A stretch of 64,000 nucleotides of DNA from Archaeoglobus sp. JdFR-27 (GCA_002011235.1 MTMO01000040.1:1-64000); one strand, 5' to 3'; positions 44,192 to 53,157 are shown, counted from the stretch's first letter. Notes: generated from the letters alone by a model not told the origin. A program made the numbers and translations.

Positions 44192-44812
44192 ATGGATAGG
44201 AATCTGAATAATAGCGTAAACAGAGGATGCAAACTAAACCGTTGGGTTAAAATCACTATCTCTGGCCCTCCTGGGAGTGGCACAACAACGATTGCAAAAA
44301 AGATCTCCGATGAGTTAAATATTCCGCTTATTTCAGCAGGAGACCTTTTCAGGAGGTTGGCAAGGGAACGAGGAATGACTGTTGAGGAATTTGGAAGGTA
44401 TGCAGAATCAAACCCGGACATTGACATGCTGATAGACAAAACACAGAAAGAAGAGGCAGCTTCGCTTGATGAATGTGTTGTTGAAGGGAGACTTTCTGCA
44501 TGGATGGTTGAGAACACGACTCTGAAAGTGCTCATATTCGCCGATGACAGAGTTAGATTTGAGAGAATAGCAAGAAGAGAGAGAAAATCGATTGAGGCAG
44601 CTAAGCAAGAAACACTTAATAGGGAAAACATTGAGAGAGAAAGATACAGAAAGTATTATGGTATCGAAGTCGACAACTGGAGCATTTACGATTTGATTAT
44701 AAACTCTGCCTCATTCAAACCTGATGAGATAGTTGGAATTATTTTAAAAGCTCTTGAATTTAGGAAAGATAGGGGAAAGAATGATGCAGAAAAAGAAAAA
44801 AAATCAGGATGA
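44192..44812 (+). CDS. cmk: Cytidylate kinase
   Basis: 206 aa from ATG 44192 (GGAGAG site upstream); an upstream in-frame TTG adds five residues. P-loop GPPGSGTTTIAKKI at about 25-38, LISAGDLFRRLARERGM, VVEGRLSAWMV, and LRER-type lid RRERKSIEAAKQETLNRENIERERYRKYYG. Phosphorylates CMP/dCMP. The roughly 18 residues before the first strand are unusual for archaeal Cmk, which normally begins right at the ITISGPPGSG strand. Confidence 0.9.
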   Translation: MDRNLNNSVNRGCKLNRWVKITISGPPGSGTTTIAKKISDELNIPLISAGDLFRRLARERGMTVEEFGRYAESNPDIDMLIDKTQKEEAASLDECVVEGRLSAWMVENTTLKVLIFADDRVRFERIARRERKSIEAAKQETLNRENIERERYRKYYGIEVDNWSIYDLIINSASFKPDEIVGIILKALEFRKDRGKNDAEKEKKSG

Positions 44813-45785
44813 AAAACTTGAAGATACCTTTTTAATCAAAGAGGAGGCGTCGACCGATGAGGATTACGGTTTTTATCCGTTTAACAGACCAATTGGGGAA
44901 TATATCAGAAATGGTGTTGTGTGTATTGACAAACCTTCGGGCCCAACCAGCCATGAGGTGGTTGTCTGGGTAAGAAAGATTCTGGAAATAAATAAAACAG
45001 GTCATGCTGGAACTCTGGATCCTAAAGTAACAGGAGTATTGCCTGTTCTTATCGAGAATGCAACCAAACTCGTAATATTCCTTCAGACCTCGGAAAAGGA
45101 ATATGTAGCTTTGATGAGACTTCATTCTGATACGAATGAAAAAGCGATTGAAGAAGCGTTTAATCTCTTTAAGGGTAAGATCTACCAGAGACCTCCTTTG
45201 AAATCAGCCGTAAAGAAGAGAATTAGAATTAGAGAGATCTATGAAACAGAAATCTTAGAAATTGACGGGCGAGACGTTCTTTTCAGAGTAAGGACAGAAG
45301 CAGGCACCTACATAAGAAAACTCTGCAGTGATCTTGGGGAAGTTATTGGAACAGGAGCCCACATGCAGGAACTTCGAAGAACGAAAACAGGTGTGTTCAA
45401 GGAAAGTGATGCCTTCACCCTTCAAGAGCTGCTAGATGCCTACAAGATATACAAAGAGACGGGAGATGAAACTTTCCTAAGGAAAATAATACAGCCAATG
45501 GAAATAGCTGTTAGAGACGTTAAAAAAATTGTTGTGAAGGATACAGCGGTGGATGCCATTTGTCATGGTGCAGACCTTTCAGCGAGGGGAGTATGTTATG
45601 TTCAAAAGGACGTTAAGAAAGGTGATACCGTAGCGATTTTCACTCTTAAGAATGAAATCGTCGCTCTAGGGAAGGCTCTTGTATCTGCAGAAGACATTTA
45701 CAGGGCAAAAAGCGGAATAATGGTAGAAACTAACAGAGTTATAATGGAAAGGGGGGCCTATCCTAAAGTGTGGAAATCAACCTGA
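44781..45785 (+). CDS. cbf5: Cbf5/TruB tRNA and rRNA pseudouridine synthase
   Basis: 334 aa from ATG 44781. Catalytic Asp80 in GTLDPKVTGVLPV; IDKPSGPTSHEVVVWVRKIL, YTIRKLCSDLG-like segment (GTYIRKLCSDLGEVIGTGAHMQELRRTKTG) and a C-terminal PUA domain (VKDTAVDAICHGADLSARGVC). In archaea it acts in H/ACA RNPs with Nop10, Gar1 and L7Ae and can modify tRNA Psi55. It overlaps the cmk end by about 32 bp, so it is coupled to it. A GGGGAAAGAATG site is visible. Confidence 0.95.
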   Translation: MMQKKKKNQDEKLEDTFLIKEEASTDEDYGFYPFNRPIGEYIRNGVVCIDKPSGPTSHEVVVWVRKILEINKTGHAGTLDPKVTGVLPVLIENATKLVIFLQTSEKEYVALMRLHSDTNEKAIEEAFNLFKGKIYQRPPLKSAVKKRIRIREIYETEILEIDGRDVLFRVRTEAGTYIRKLCSDLGEVIGTGAHMQELRRTKTGVFKESDAFTLQELLDAYKIYKETGDETFLRKIIQPMEIAVRDVKKIVVKDTAVDAICHGADLSARGVCYVQKDVKKGDTVAIFTLKNEIVALGKALVSAEDIYRAKSGIMVETNRVIMERGAYPKVWKST

Positions 45786-45911
45786 TTTTTGTCTTTGATC
45801 TTAAATCTTTGAGTCTCATCATAAATCGAAATAATTTTAAAGATAAAGATCTTGAAAAAGGAAAGGATAGAGATTTGTTTGTAGGTCTTATTTATCCAAA
45901 ATGGTGGTAAT

Positions 45912-46259
45912 GTGACTAAGATAATGATTGTTGACGATGAATCAGCGATCAGAGATCTAATTAAACTTTTTCTTGGTATTAGATATCAGTTTATTGATGC
46001 AAGAGATGGGATGGAAGCTGTAGAACTCTACGAAAAGGAGAGACCTGATCTTGTGATAATGGATATTAGGATGCCCAGAATGAACGGAATTGAGGCAATA
46101 AAAAAGATTAAATTAAAATATCCAGATGCAAAAATAATCGTTCTTTCTGCATACGCAGCTGGAAAAATGGAGGAGTTAAAGGAAGCTGGTGCAAACATCA
46201 TTTTGGAAAAACCCCTCAGAAGAGGTAAAGTTTTAGATGCTGTCAACAAGCTTTTGTAG
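45912..46259 (+). CDS. Stand-alone response-regulator receiver protein
   Basis: 115 aa, a receiver domain and nothing else. Acid pocket D8, D9; phospho-acceptor D51 in VIMDIRMP; K100 in LEKPL; the Ser of LSAYA. GTG start with GGTGGTA before it. No kinase or output domain is adjacent. Stand-alone receivers in archaea act in chemotaxis-like or unknown phospho-relays. Confidence 0.88.
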   Translation: MTKIMIVDDESAIRDLIKLFLGIRYQFIDARDGMEAVELYEKERPDLVIMDIRMPRMNGIEAIKKIKLKYPDAKIIVLSAYAAGKMEELKEAGANIILEKPLRRGKVLDAVNKLL

Positions 46260-46315
46260 AAGTGTCCCGTAAATTTTATAATTACTCTATAAAATTATAA
46301 ACAAGGGGTGGTTTT

Positions 46316-47092
46316 ATGGATGCAATCGTTTTTGAGAAGGAAGATGGGATACTCTGGGCAAAATTAAACCGACCAGAGGCTCTTAATGCAATAAATGAGG
46401 ATGTTGTAGCTGGTTTAGAGAAGTTGGTTGAGAAGGTCAGAGAGGAAAGAGATGTTAGAGTCGTTATAATTATCGGAACCGGCAAAGCTTTTTGTGCAGG
46501 AGCGGATATAAAGATGTTTCTTAGATCCGACACATTTACTGCCAGAGAGATAATAGAGAGGCTTGGAAAAGCGTTAGAGGGTTTTGAAGACCTTGATGCT
46601 CCAATCATAGCTGCAGTAAACGGGTTTGCCCTTGGTGGTGGGTGTGAAATGGCAATGGCTTGTGATCTGATAATTGCGAGCGAAAAAGCATTCTTCGGAC
46701 AGCCGGAGATAAACATCGGAATTATTCCTGGAGCGGGTGGAACACAAAGATTGGCGAGACTTATCGGATGGAAAAAAGCTATGGAACTATGTCTTACTGG
46801 AGACAGAATTTCAGCTCAGGAGGCTGAGAAGTTGGGTTTGGTTAATAAAGTTGTTAAAGATGACGAATTGGAAGAGGAAGTTAGAAAAATCGCAAAGATA
46901 ATTGCTGAAAAATCTCCTACAGCTGTCACACTTGTGAAACAGGCTGTAAATAGAGGTTTCAAAATGGGATTGAAAGATGGGATCGCTTATGAAAGGGATC
47001 TTTTTGCTCTTTCCTTCTCTTCTGAAGATGCAAGAGAAGGTATGACGGCTTTTGTTGAAAAAAGGAAACCGGAGTTTAGAAAAACGAGATAG
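46316..47092 (+). CDS. Enoyl-CoA hydratase/isomerase (crotonase)
   Basis: 258 aa. Full crotonase fold with both catalytic Glu residues in place: NGFALGGGCEMAMACDL (first Glu) and FFGQPEINIGIIPGAGGTQRL (second), and oxyanion Gly of AFCAGADIKMF. Fits hydration of enoyl-CoA in beta-oxidation, which Archaeoglobales carry out. RBS GGGGTGG before the ATG. The neighbours are not beta-oxidation genes. Confidence 0.92.
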   Translation: MDAIVFEKEDGILWAKLNRPEALNAINEDVVAGLEKLVEKVREERDVRVVIIIGTGKAFCAGADIKMFLRSDTFTAREIIERLGKALEGFEDLDAPIIAAVNGFALGGGCEMAMACDLIIASEKAFFGQPEINIGIIPGAGGTQRLARLIGWKKAMELCLTGDRISAQEAEKLGLVNKVVKDDELEEEVRKIAKIIAEKSPTAVTLVKQAVNRGFKMGLKDGIAYERDLFALSFSSEDAREGMTAFVEKRKPEFRKTR

Positions 47093-47119
47093 ACTTAAAT
47101 TTTTGGATTTCGATTGAAA

Positions 47120-47758
47120 TTAATAATCCAGACTTTGATTTTTTAGTTCTCTCAAAATAGCTTCTTTTGTTTCTAAAGGAATGCTAAGTTTTAACCTGTT
47201 AAGCCCTAAAGCCACCTCGTCTTTTTCAAGCCCCTCAACAGGTGTTTCAAATATGAGTTTTCTTTCCCATTTACCCCCTGTCAAGGTTTTGCTGTATCTG
47301 AGGATTATTGAGAAAAGCCTAGAAATCATTATCTCCTCCCTTTCACTTTGTGCTCCCTTTATCAGCGAACCAAAAAATTTTCTGTTTTGGGATGTAGTTT
47401 TACCAATAACATTCATTAAAAACATAAAGGTCTTTTCAAGACCGTGAATGAGCAAGAGTTCGGGAATTGCACTTAGAACAACGACAAAATCTTCCATCCC
47501 CTCACTAAGTTTTGAAATTAAAATCCCAACTTCGCTCAGATTGTTTACATTAACATGCCTATATTTTGAGCTCTGAATGAGAGATAGAACACTCACTCTG
47601 TCTTGAATTTCATAGAGGTTGAGAATAGAGGATATCAAGTCAGGAGGCTCGGAGGCAACCCAAATTACCATATCAGAGATCGATGAGGCAATATCTATGA
47701 GTATTGATGGTCCCTCGGCTCCTCTCTCCGAGATTAGCAACAATGAATTTTTTTTCAT
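47120..47758 (-). CDS. Uncharacterised archaeal protein
   Basis: 212 aa with no membrane segments. Alternating strands and helices (SLLLISERGAEGPSILIDIA, VIWVASEPPDLISSIL, DFVVVLSAIPELLLIHG) look like a RecA/KaiC-type fold that has lost its Walker A motif, perhaps DUF7504-like. I cannot name it. It ends 28 bp from the crotonase stop, facing it. Confidence 0.55.
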   Translation of the reverse strand: MKKNSLLLISERGAEGPSILIDIASSISDMVIWVASEPPDLISSILNLYEIQDRVSVLSLIQSSKYRHVNVNNLSEVGILISKLSEGMEDFVVVLSAIPELLLIHGLEKTFMFLMNVIGKTTSQNRKFFGSLIKGAQSEREEIMISRLFSIILRYSKTLTGGKWERKLIFETPVEGLEKDEVALGLNRLKLSIPLETKEAILRELKNQSLDY

Positions 47759-47810
47759 TTGGGTCTTATCTGCTAAATCTTTAATAAAACTTTTTCGTTA
47801 AGGCCTATCT

Positions 47811-48053
47811 TTAGAGCTTGCTCGAAGATTTCGCGATAGCCATCAAATTTGCAAGGTAGATCGGATATCTTCCGCCTCCCCTCTTTCTTGCCTTTTTAAT
47901 TTCCCCAGTATGGTGTTTTGCATGTTCACAGCTTATGTAGTGCATTATTGCCTTAGAAAGTGCCTCTTTAATTGTACTTTCTCTCGTAACCTCTTTCAGC
48001 TTTTTTAGCGTTTCATCCGACAATTGGGTTTGGACGATCACATACCTCTCCAT
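47811..48053 (-). CDS. Small RHH-like protein (DUF5371-like)
   Basis: About 80 aa from ATG 48053 (MERYVIVQTQ). VQTQLSDETLKKLKEVTRESTIKEALSKAIMHYISCEH resembles a ribbon-helix-helix monomer of the DUF5371 type found in methanogens and Archaeoglobales. The frame extends upstream to 48092 through repeated ATG/ATA codons made by a trinucleotide run (48073-48094), so other ATGs at 48059 and 48065 could be used. The C-terminus has a KKARKRGGGRYPIYL stretch. Probably DNA-binding. Confidence 0.65.
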   Translation of the reverse strand: MERYVIVQTQLSDETLKKLKEVTRESTIKEALSKAIMHYISCEHAKHHTGEIKKARKRGGGRYPIYLANLMAIAKSSSKL

Positions 48054-48072
48054 TCTCATTACCATAACAGTT

Positions 48073-48094
48073 ATTATTATTATCATCATCATTT
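48073..48094. repeat. Trinucleotide run at the start of the DUF5371-like gene
   Basis: TTATTATTATTATCATCATCAT: four TTA units followed by three ATC units, i.e. a minus-strand string of ATG and ATA codons just inside or upstream of the start region. Lies between a TTTATAAA element at 48093-48100 and the likely start codon. Confidence 0.7.
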
Positions 48095-48100
48095 ATAAAG

Positions 48101-48338
48101 TTTTCGGTTGTCTAAAGGATAGAGAATGTATAAAATGCAGTTAAAGAATTCTAAATTGAATTTAATTAACATAGATAGCCATACAAAAGTCACTAACATT
48201 GGTGAAAATTTCTTCAGATCGAGGCAATGAGAACACTCATTACACCAATTGTCGGGGGAGGGTAGAAAATATTTCATATATTTTTTGAAATTTTTGAAAA
48301 ATTTTAGCTGTAAGGTGTGTAAAAATCTATCTGATAAA
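48101..48338. other. Noncoding spacer between the DUF5371-like gene and afpA
   Basis: No gene is convincing here. A minus-strand open frame of 88 codons spans it but reads like random AT-rich translation. Promoters of both flanking genes lie at its two ends. Confidence 0.5.
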
Positions 48339-48347
48339 CTTTTAATA
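48339..48347 (+). promoter_or_regulatory. TATA box of afpA
   Basis: CTTTTAATA centred 26 nt before the afpA ATG at 48369, with no ribosome site between, so the message is probably leaderless. Confidence 0.5.
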
Positions 48348-48368
48348 TTGCCCAAGAAGCTTTAGGAT

Positions 48369-48962
48369 ATGGAAAAAAGGATGCGAGTTGTTTGGGGGAT
48401 AACTGGAGCTGGTGACAGGATTGAAGAGATTTTTGAGATTATGAAAAGGATTAATGAGGACAAAGATGTTGAAATAAAGGTTTATCTTTCTAAGGCAGGA
48501 GAACAGGTTGTTAAGATTTACAGATTGTACAACAAGTTAAAGGAGTCTTTTGAGAGAGTATATGTGGAAAAAAATGCGAACTCCCCTTTTCTGGCCGGAC
48601 AGTTGCAAAGTGGGAAGTTTGAGTTTATGATAATCGCTCCTTCAACAGCAAACACAACTGCGAAAATCTCTTTGGGGATAGCTGATACATTACTTACAAA
48701 CTCTGCCCTAATGGCTTTAAAGGCATATGTTCCTGTATATATACTTCCAACTGATTATAAAGTAGGAGATGTGCTTACAAAACTTCCAAATGGGAAACTA
48801 ATAAAGATTAGGGTGAGGAAGGAAGACGTGGAACATGTTGAGAGATTGAGGAAGATGGATGGAGTATTCATTATTGAAAATCCAGAAGAGATACCAGCGG
48901 TATTTGAAAAACATATGAAAGTTTTCAGAGAAAAAAAAATTGTTGATGATGAGGAATTATAG
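48369..48962 (+). CDS. afpA: Archaeoflavoprotein AfpA
   Basis: 197 aa. VVWGITGAGDRIEEIFEIMKRI, VYLSKAGEQVVKIYRLYNKL, NSPFLAGQLQSGKFEFMIIAPSTANTTAKISLGIADTLLTNSALMALKAYVPVYILP: the flavin-binding AfpA family (TIGR02699), similar to flavoproteins of the PPC-decarboxylase type. In Archaeoglobus it accepts electrons from ferredoxin and is linked to iron or redox metabolism. Located alone with its own promoter. Confidence 0.9.
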   Translation: MEKRMRVVWGITGAGDRIEEIFEIMKRINEDKDVEIKVYLSKAGEQVVKIYRLYNKLKESFERVYVEKNANSPFLAGQLQSGKFEFMIIAPSTANTTAKISLGIADTLLTNSALMALKAYVPVYILPTDYKVGDVLTKLPNGKLIKIRVRKEDVEHVERLRKMDGVFIIENPEEIPAVFEKHMKVFREKKIVDDEEL

Positions 48963-49078
48963 GAAGTATTATAAACTACCTTCTTTAAAATTCTGTTAAT
49001 GTTCACGAACGAAGAGGTTCTTGAGAACACAATTCGTGAGTTATGAGGAACTTAAAATAGTTGCATATGGGAGCCATC

Positions 49079-49294
49079 ATGAATGAATTTATTACAACGA
49101 TAAAAAGTTGTATCGGCTGTAATGGAAACAACGAAATTTGGGAGAGCAAGGCAAGAGTAAGGATAATAGAAGTGAGAGAGCTTACAAACTTTGAGGTTGA
49201 GAAATCAGAAAACAAAAAACCAACCAGATTCTTCCCTATCTATAAAAACAATAGAAAAAATGTGTTAAACCTAGTTAAGATCAAGATAAGGTGA
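49079..49294 (+). CDS. Small hypothetical protein with a Cys pair
   Basis: 71 aa from ATG 49079 (NEFITTIKSCIGCNGNNEIWESKARVRIIEV...). C-I-G-C is the only motif. It lies 24 bp before the second receiver gene, on the same strand. The basic, Lys/Asn-rich C-terminus and the lack of a clear ribosome site make this uncertain. Confidence 0.35.
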   Translation: MNEFITTIKSCIGCNGNNEIWESKARVRIIEVRELTNFEVEKSENKKPTRFFPIYKNNRKNVLNLVKIKIR

Positions 49295-49317
49295 ATTGGA
49301 GGTTAAGGGTGAAATAA

Positions 49318-49677
49318 ATGAAAGCAAAAATACTGCTTGTAGATGATGATGAGCTTCTTAGGGGGATTCTAGCTTCTATGCTTTCCGAGTACACCGTTAT
49401 TGAGGCAAGCAATGGTAGAGAAGCTGTAGACCTTTACAAAAAACACAGACCCGACCTCGTTTTAATGGATGTGATGATGCCCTTAATGGATGGAGTTGCT
49501 GCCACGAAGCTAATCTTGGAAGAAAATCCGAATGCAAAGGTTTTAGCAATAACAGCCTTTGCACCAATTAGAGGGCAAGAGATGCTCGATGCTGGAGCCC
49601 TCGGTATAATATCAAAGCCAATTACCAGAAAGAGACTCAATGAAATCGTTCAGAGATACCTTGATATGTCTCGATGA
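49318..49677 (+). CDS. Stand-alone response-regulator receiver protein
   Basis: 119 aa. LLVDDDE (D9-D11 acid pocket), D51 in VLMDVMMP, the Thr of AITAFAP and K100 in ISKPIT make a complete receiver domain with no output domain. A paralogue of the receiver at 45912-46259, 3 kb upstream. No histidine kinase is in the window. GGTTAAGGGTGAAATA precedes the ATG. Confidence 0.88.
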   Translation: MKAKILLVDDDELLRGILASMLSEYTVIEASNGREAVDLYKKHRPDLVLMDVMMPLMDGVAATKLILEENPNAKVLAITAFAPIRGQEMLDAGALGIISKPITRKRLNEIVQRYLDMSR

Positions 49678-49710
49678 GATTAAAAGCAAAAAAATTTGGT
49701 ATTAATCTTT

Positions 49711-49740
49711 TTATTGAATTTTATTGAATTTTATTGAATT
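49711..49740. repeat. Three perfect 10-bp repeats between convergent genes
   Basis: TTATTGAATT three times head to tail, in the gap between the receiver gene and the convergent beta-propeller gene, 8 bp from the latter's stop. Confidence 0.9.
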
Positions 49741-49748
49741 TTGGGTTT

Positions 49749-51680
49749 TCACGTTAAATCCAGCTCGTTCACCTTCTCCCATGTATTCTCGTCAAATACA
49801 ACAATTTTCTGGCCGATTATGTAAAGGTAGTCGTCAATGTAGAGTGCCCTTATCGCTGGCATGTCCACTGCCTTAATGAGTTCGAGCTTTTCTTTATAGG
49901 AGAATATGTAACCTCCACTCCCTCCAGGGAGGAAGAATATCTCATGCTTTGAATCGAGTAGGAACGCATGGTGGGTTCGAAGCACGTCAGACCAGTATTC
50001 CTTCAGTGTATACTTGTCAACCTCCTTGGGATCTTCTGAAGACGATACATCGAAGATCGATATCTTTACATTTCCTCCTTCCTTTCCGATTCCAAGAATG
50101 AGGTCATCCTTCAACGGATGGAGGTATGACGAGTATCCCGGAATCTTGAGCTTCCCCTTCATCTCAGGCTTCTCTGGGTTTGAAAGATCCATTACAAAGA
50201 ACGGATCGATCTGGCGGAAGGTAACGACGTATCCTCTATCACCCATGAACCTGACCGAATAGATTCTTTCGTTTTCTCCGAAGTTCAGCAGTGAGCCGAC
50301 TATCTTCAAATCTTTATCCAGCACATATAGATCGTTCGCATCGCTAATCGTAGTTGCAACCCTGAGGTAGCCGTTGTACTCGTCGAGGGAGAACTGGTTT
50401 AGCAACCTTCCAGGTACATCTCCGCTAGCAACTGGCTTCAAATCCATGGATATTTTTACGATTTGTGTTTTTTCAAGATCTCTCTTATGTTCCTCTCTGT
50501 GATCTCTCAACCTATTCCAGAATTCGTTTTCAAATCTCTTTCGCTCATCCTTGCTTAAGGAGGAAGAGTACTGCTCCAGTATTACTTGAATCTCAACTGC
50601 TTTAGCCCTGTTGCTAATATCGTAATCCAAAAGCTTTTCTATCCTCTTGATCACATCCTCGCTAACCAAATCTTTGTTCTCTTTTAGGAAATCGTACATC
50701 AGCTTAACTTGGTCTGGGGTTTTGTAATAGGTGATGTAAATCGCGTTTCTTGACATGTAAATGACGGACTGCCCTGATGAGCCCACGAATGAGGTCGAAT
50801 TCTCAACCTCTCCCGTATTCGGATCTATTTTTATTATGTTGTAGGTTATGTCCGCATAGACAGGAGTTATTGGGTGATAGATGTTTCTACAATCAATAAC
50901 AAAAGGCTTCCCGTTGACTTCAAGGGGTTTAATCGGACATGGAGCGTAATAGTCGATCCAGCTCCTTGTTACAAGGTATATGCTGCCATTGTAGAATCTT
51001 GCAGTCACCAAGTTACTATCTAAGTTGATTCTCCAGATTTTTTCGGGCTTTTCTGAAATGTTGTATGCAGTTATTCGATCAGGGCTGAGAATTATCAAAA
51101 TCTTTCCATAAAGAAGGAGATCTCCCGATTCATCGATCTCATACTTCTTCTCAAGGTCTTCTGGAGGGAAAGCGACGATTACTTTCGTTTCTCTCTCAAA
51201 CTCAGGCGTGTATCTGATCGGATATATCCAGTATTTTGAGAGGTATATGTTTCTGCCATCTGTTTTAACTATATCCGGCTCGTCAATTCCCAAAACCTGG
51301 ACATTCGTCTCCGAATATCGTCCGGGAGTTGGAATCGGCGTTGCTGTTGGAACCGGTACAGGAGTTGGTGTAGGTGCTGGCATGGGGGCTGGAGTTGGCA
51401 TGGGAACTGGGCTTTCGACACCCTTCTCAGCTATGTCGAGGGTTACAGCCCTGACCCCTCCAAAAAATCCATAGAATCCAAACAAGCCATAGCTCTCAGA
51501 ACTCTGGATGTATTCCTTCAGCTCTTTTTCCGATGAAAATGTGGTAAATGCTTTGAGCTCGGTCTTGTTCACAGGCTCCTTAACATGGTCTTGATCTTCA
51601 CTTTGGTTTTCACCTATACAGCCCAGAAACGCTAGACTTATTACGATGACAGTTAAAACTAACCATTTTCCCTTTCTCAT
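49749..51680 (-). CDS. Secreted beta-propeller lipoprotein
   Basis: 643 aa. Signal peptide with a lipobox ending at C21 (LAFLGC), a short N-terminal part, a Pro/Thr/Ala-rich stalk (about residues 92-121, made of repeated PxP and TPTP), then a C-terminal beta-propeller domain of the Beta_propel type (TNVQVLGIDEPDIVKTDGRNIYLSKYW is its opening signature; NQFSLDEYNGYLRVATTI and others follow). Lipid-anchored outside the cell with the propeller held away from the membrane by the stalk. Function unknown. Confidence 0.88.
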   Translation of the reverse strand: MRKGKWLVLTVIVISLAFLGCIGENQSEDQDHVKEPVNKTELKAFTTFSSEKELKEYIQSSESYGLFGFYGFFGGVRAVTLDIAEKGVESPVPMPTPAPMPAPTPTPVPVPTATPIPTPGRYSETNVQVLGIDEPDIVKTDGRNIYLSKYWIYPIRYTPEFERETKVIVAFPPEDLEKKYEIDESGDLLLYGKILIILSPDRITAYNISEKPEKIWRINLDSNLVTARFYNGSIYLVTRSWIDYYAPCPIKPLEVNGKPFVIDCRNIYHPITPVYADITYNIIKIDPNTGEVENSTSFVGSSGQSVIYMSRNAIYITYYKTPDQVKLMYDFLKENKDLVSEDVIKRIEKLLDYDISNRAKAVEIQVILEQYSSSLSKDERKRFENEFWNRLRDHREEHKRDLEKTQIVKISMDLKPVASGDVPGRLLNQFSLDEYNGYLRVATTISDANDLYVLDKDLKIVGSLLNFGENERIYSVRFMGDRGYVVTFRQIDPFFVMDLSNPEKPEMKGKLKIPGYSSYLHPLKDDLILGIGKEGGNVKISIFDVSSSEDPKEVDKYTLKEYWSDVLRTHHAFLLDSKHEIFFLPGGSGGYIFSYKEKLELIKAVDMPAIRALYIDDYLYIIGQKIVVFDENTWEKVNELDLT

Positions 51681-51701
51681 AGGTTTAACTGGGCGGAATA
51701 T

Positions 51702-51712
51702 AGATATATAGG
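51702..51712 (-). promoter_or_regulatory. TATA box of the beta-propeller gene
   Basis: On the minus strand CTATATATCTA, centred about 26 nt before the ATG at 51680; no ribosome site between. Confidence 0.5.
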
Positions 51713-51829
51713 TTTTTAATTAGTTAGAAAAAATAAAAGAATATAAATTATTACATTTAATGAAGGTCATCGGTCTTCTTCAAAAAGTTCAAGAAGGCTT
51801 ATAAAATTCATAAAGAGTATTAAAGGTGT

Positions 51830-52605
51830 GTGGAAGTAATTTACTCATTCCTCTACCCCGTATGTGGAAAAGATCTGAGTTTGGAGGAAATCAAGAGAGA
51901 GTTATGCAAAATTAAAGGTGTTCCTCTATGCGGTGAGGATGGCTTATACAGAGAGTGCATCCAGTTTTTCAGCAGGATAATCGGTAAACCCAGAACCAGA
52001 AGATGTGGGCAACCTAACCCTTCTTGGATTCTATTATGACAAGAAAGAGAGTTGGAGAAAAAAGAATCGTATAGGATATCTCATGATTTCAATAGCAACC
52101 GCAAAGAAAGGAAAGAAGGCTGAACTCTTTAAGAAACTCATCAATTTTGATGTTGGCCCTTCAACGTTCTCGATAAGGAACATAGAGGACATCATGGTAA
52201 ATTCGATAGACATATACTTTTTGGAGGAGATACTGAAGAGAATGAGTGGAGGGCATTGCATTATGACCTTGACTGGGAACGTGGATGTAAGAAGTCCTTC
52301 AAGGTTTTCATGCCAGTACACTTTGCTGAGCAACTACACAGGATTAACATAAAGCCCCATGCAGCCTACAAGTACTTTTCAAACAGAGGTCTCAACTTGA
52401 AGTATGCACGAAACTGGTTCATTGACAAAATGGTGAAAGCCAAAGTACCTGAGAGCATATAAAGTTCATGATAGGACATTCTATGGATTCAGTGTTCATG
52501 ACCAACTACTTGGAAAAATTAAATAATAGTATACTGGAGTGCTCTGAGAAACATCATGTGCTGGTGGAAGTTATTGAGTCTGTTGAGGCGGTTGGAAGTG
52601 CTTAG
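51830..52605 (+). pseudogene. Decayed gene(s), the downstream part a tyrosine integrase of SSV type
   Basis: Four frames must be joined. 51830-52039 and 51977-52352 carry an unrecognised protein (SLEEIKRELCKIKGVPLC, then TLLGFYYDKKESWRKKNRIG). From about 52230 a third frame gives WRALHYDLDWERGCKKSFKVFMP, FAEQLHRINIKPHAAYKYF and GLNLKYARNWFIDKMVKAKVPES, then, after another shift near 52459, KFMIGHSMDSVFMTNYLEK. These are the C-terminal boxes of archaeal SSV-type integrases: KYAR (box II R), GHS and the TNY tyrosine. Three shifts make it non-functional as read. A TATA-like ATAAAATTC is 27 nt before the first GTG. Confidence 0.7.
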
Positions 52606-52606
52606 T

Positions 52607-53142
52607 TTAGAGCATGCTCCAAAAATCATCTTTTTTCTTTCTAGTTGAAGTTCTTTTTTTGGTCTTCTTGGATGTAGTTTTCTTTGCTTTGCTCTTTGTT
52701 TTGGTTTTAGTGCTACTGCCTTTTTTGGTGGAAGAACTGCGTTTCTTTCTGCCACTACTTGAAGTGTCAAGTAAATTAGGTACTTTAATTGCAGGTACAT
52801 CAAAAGGACTTTTCTCTTTTGGTTTACCCCTTTTCGGTATTAAGCGTTTGTATAACTTTTTGTCAATTCTAAGTCTTTTCAATTCGGTTTCAGTGGCTTT
52901 TCCGGCATCATATTTTGTATGGCAAGTGGGGCATAAGGGAATCACAGCTCCCTCTCTACCACCTTTTGAATGTGCCAGAATATGTGCTTGTTCCAACCTT
53001 CCGACGCTTTTTTCACTCCTACCACACATGAGACACTTGTTTCCATATATTCTCTTTATCGTTTCCCATTCTGTTTTTGTAAGTCTCTTTCTTGTTCTCT
53101 TTTTTTACCAGTTAGAAGGTCATAATTTGGATCAAACACCAT
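52607..53142 (-). pseudogene. HNH endonuclease gene broken by a one-base shift in a T run
   Basis: The clear HNH part begins GNKCLMCGRSEKSVGRLEQAHILAHSKGGREGAVIPLCPTCHTKYDAGK, with two Cys pairs (CLMC, CPTC) for zinc and the AHILAHSKGG core. A Lys/Ser/Thr-rich tail follows (RKKRSSSTKKGSSTKTKTKSK...). The frame open to 53029 starts inside the zinc knuckle; the true N-terminus (MVFDPNYDLLTGKK...) lies in another frame from ATG 53142. A single-base change in the T7 run at 53100-53106 would restore one ~178-aa protein. Probably element-encoded. Confidence 0.7.
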
Positions 53143-53157
53143 GCTTATCCCCTATTG

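Noticed and set aside
48089-48355. Minus-strand open frame of 88 codons
   Set aside because: It fills a spacer holding the promoters of both flanking genes, has no ribosome site or TATA at the right distance, and its product has the Phe/Leu/Asn composition of random AT-rich DNA.
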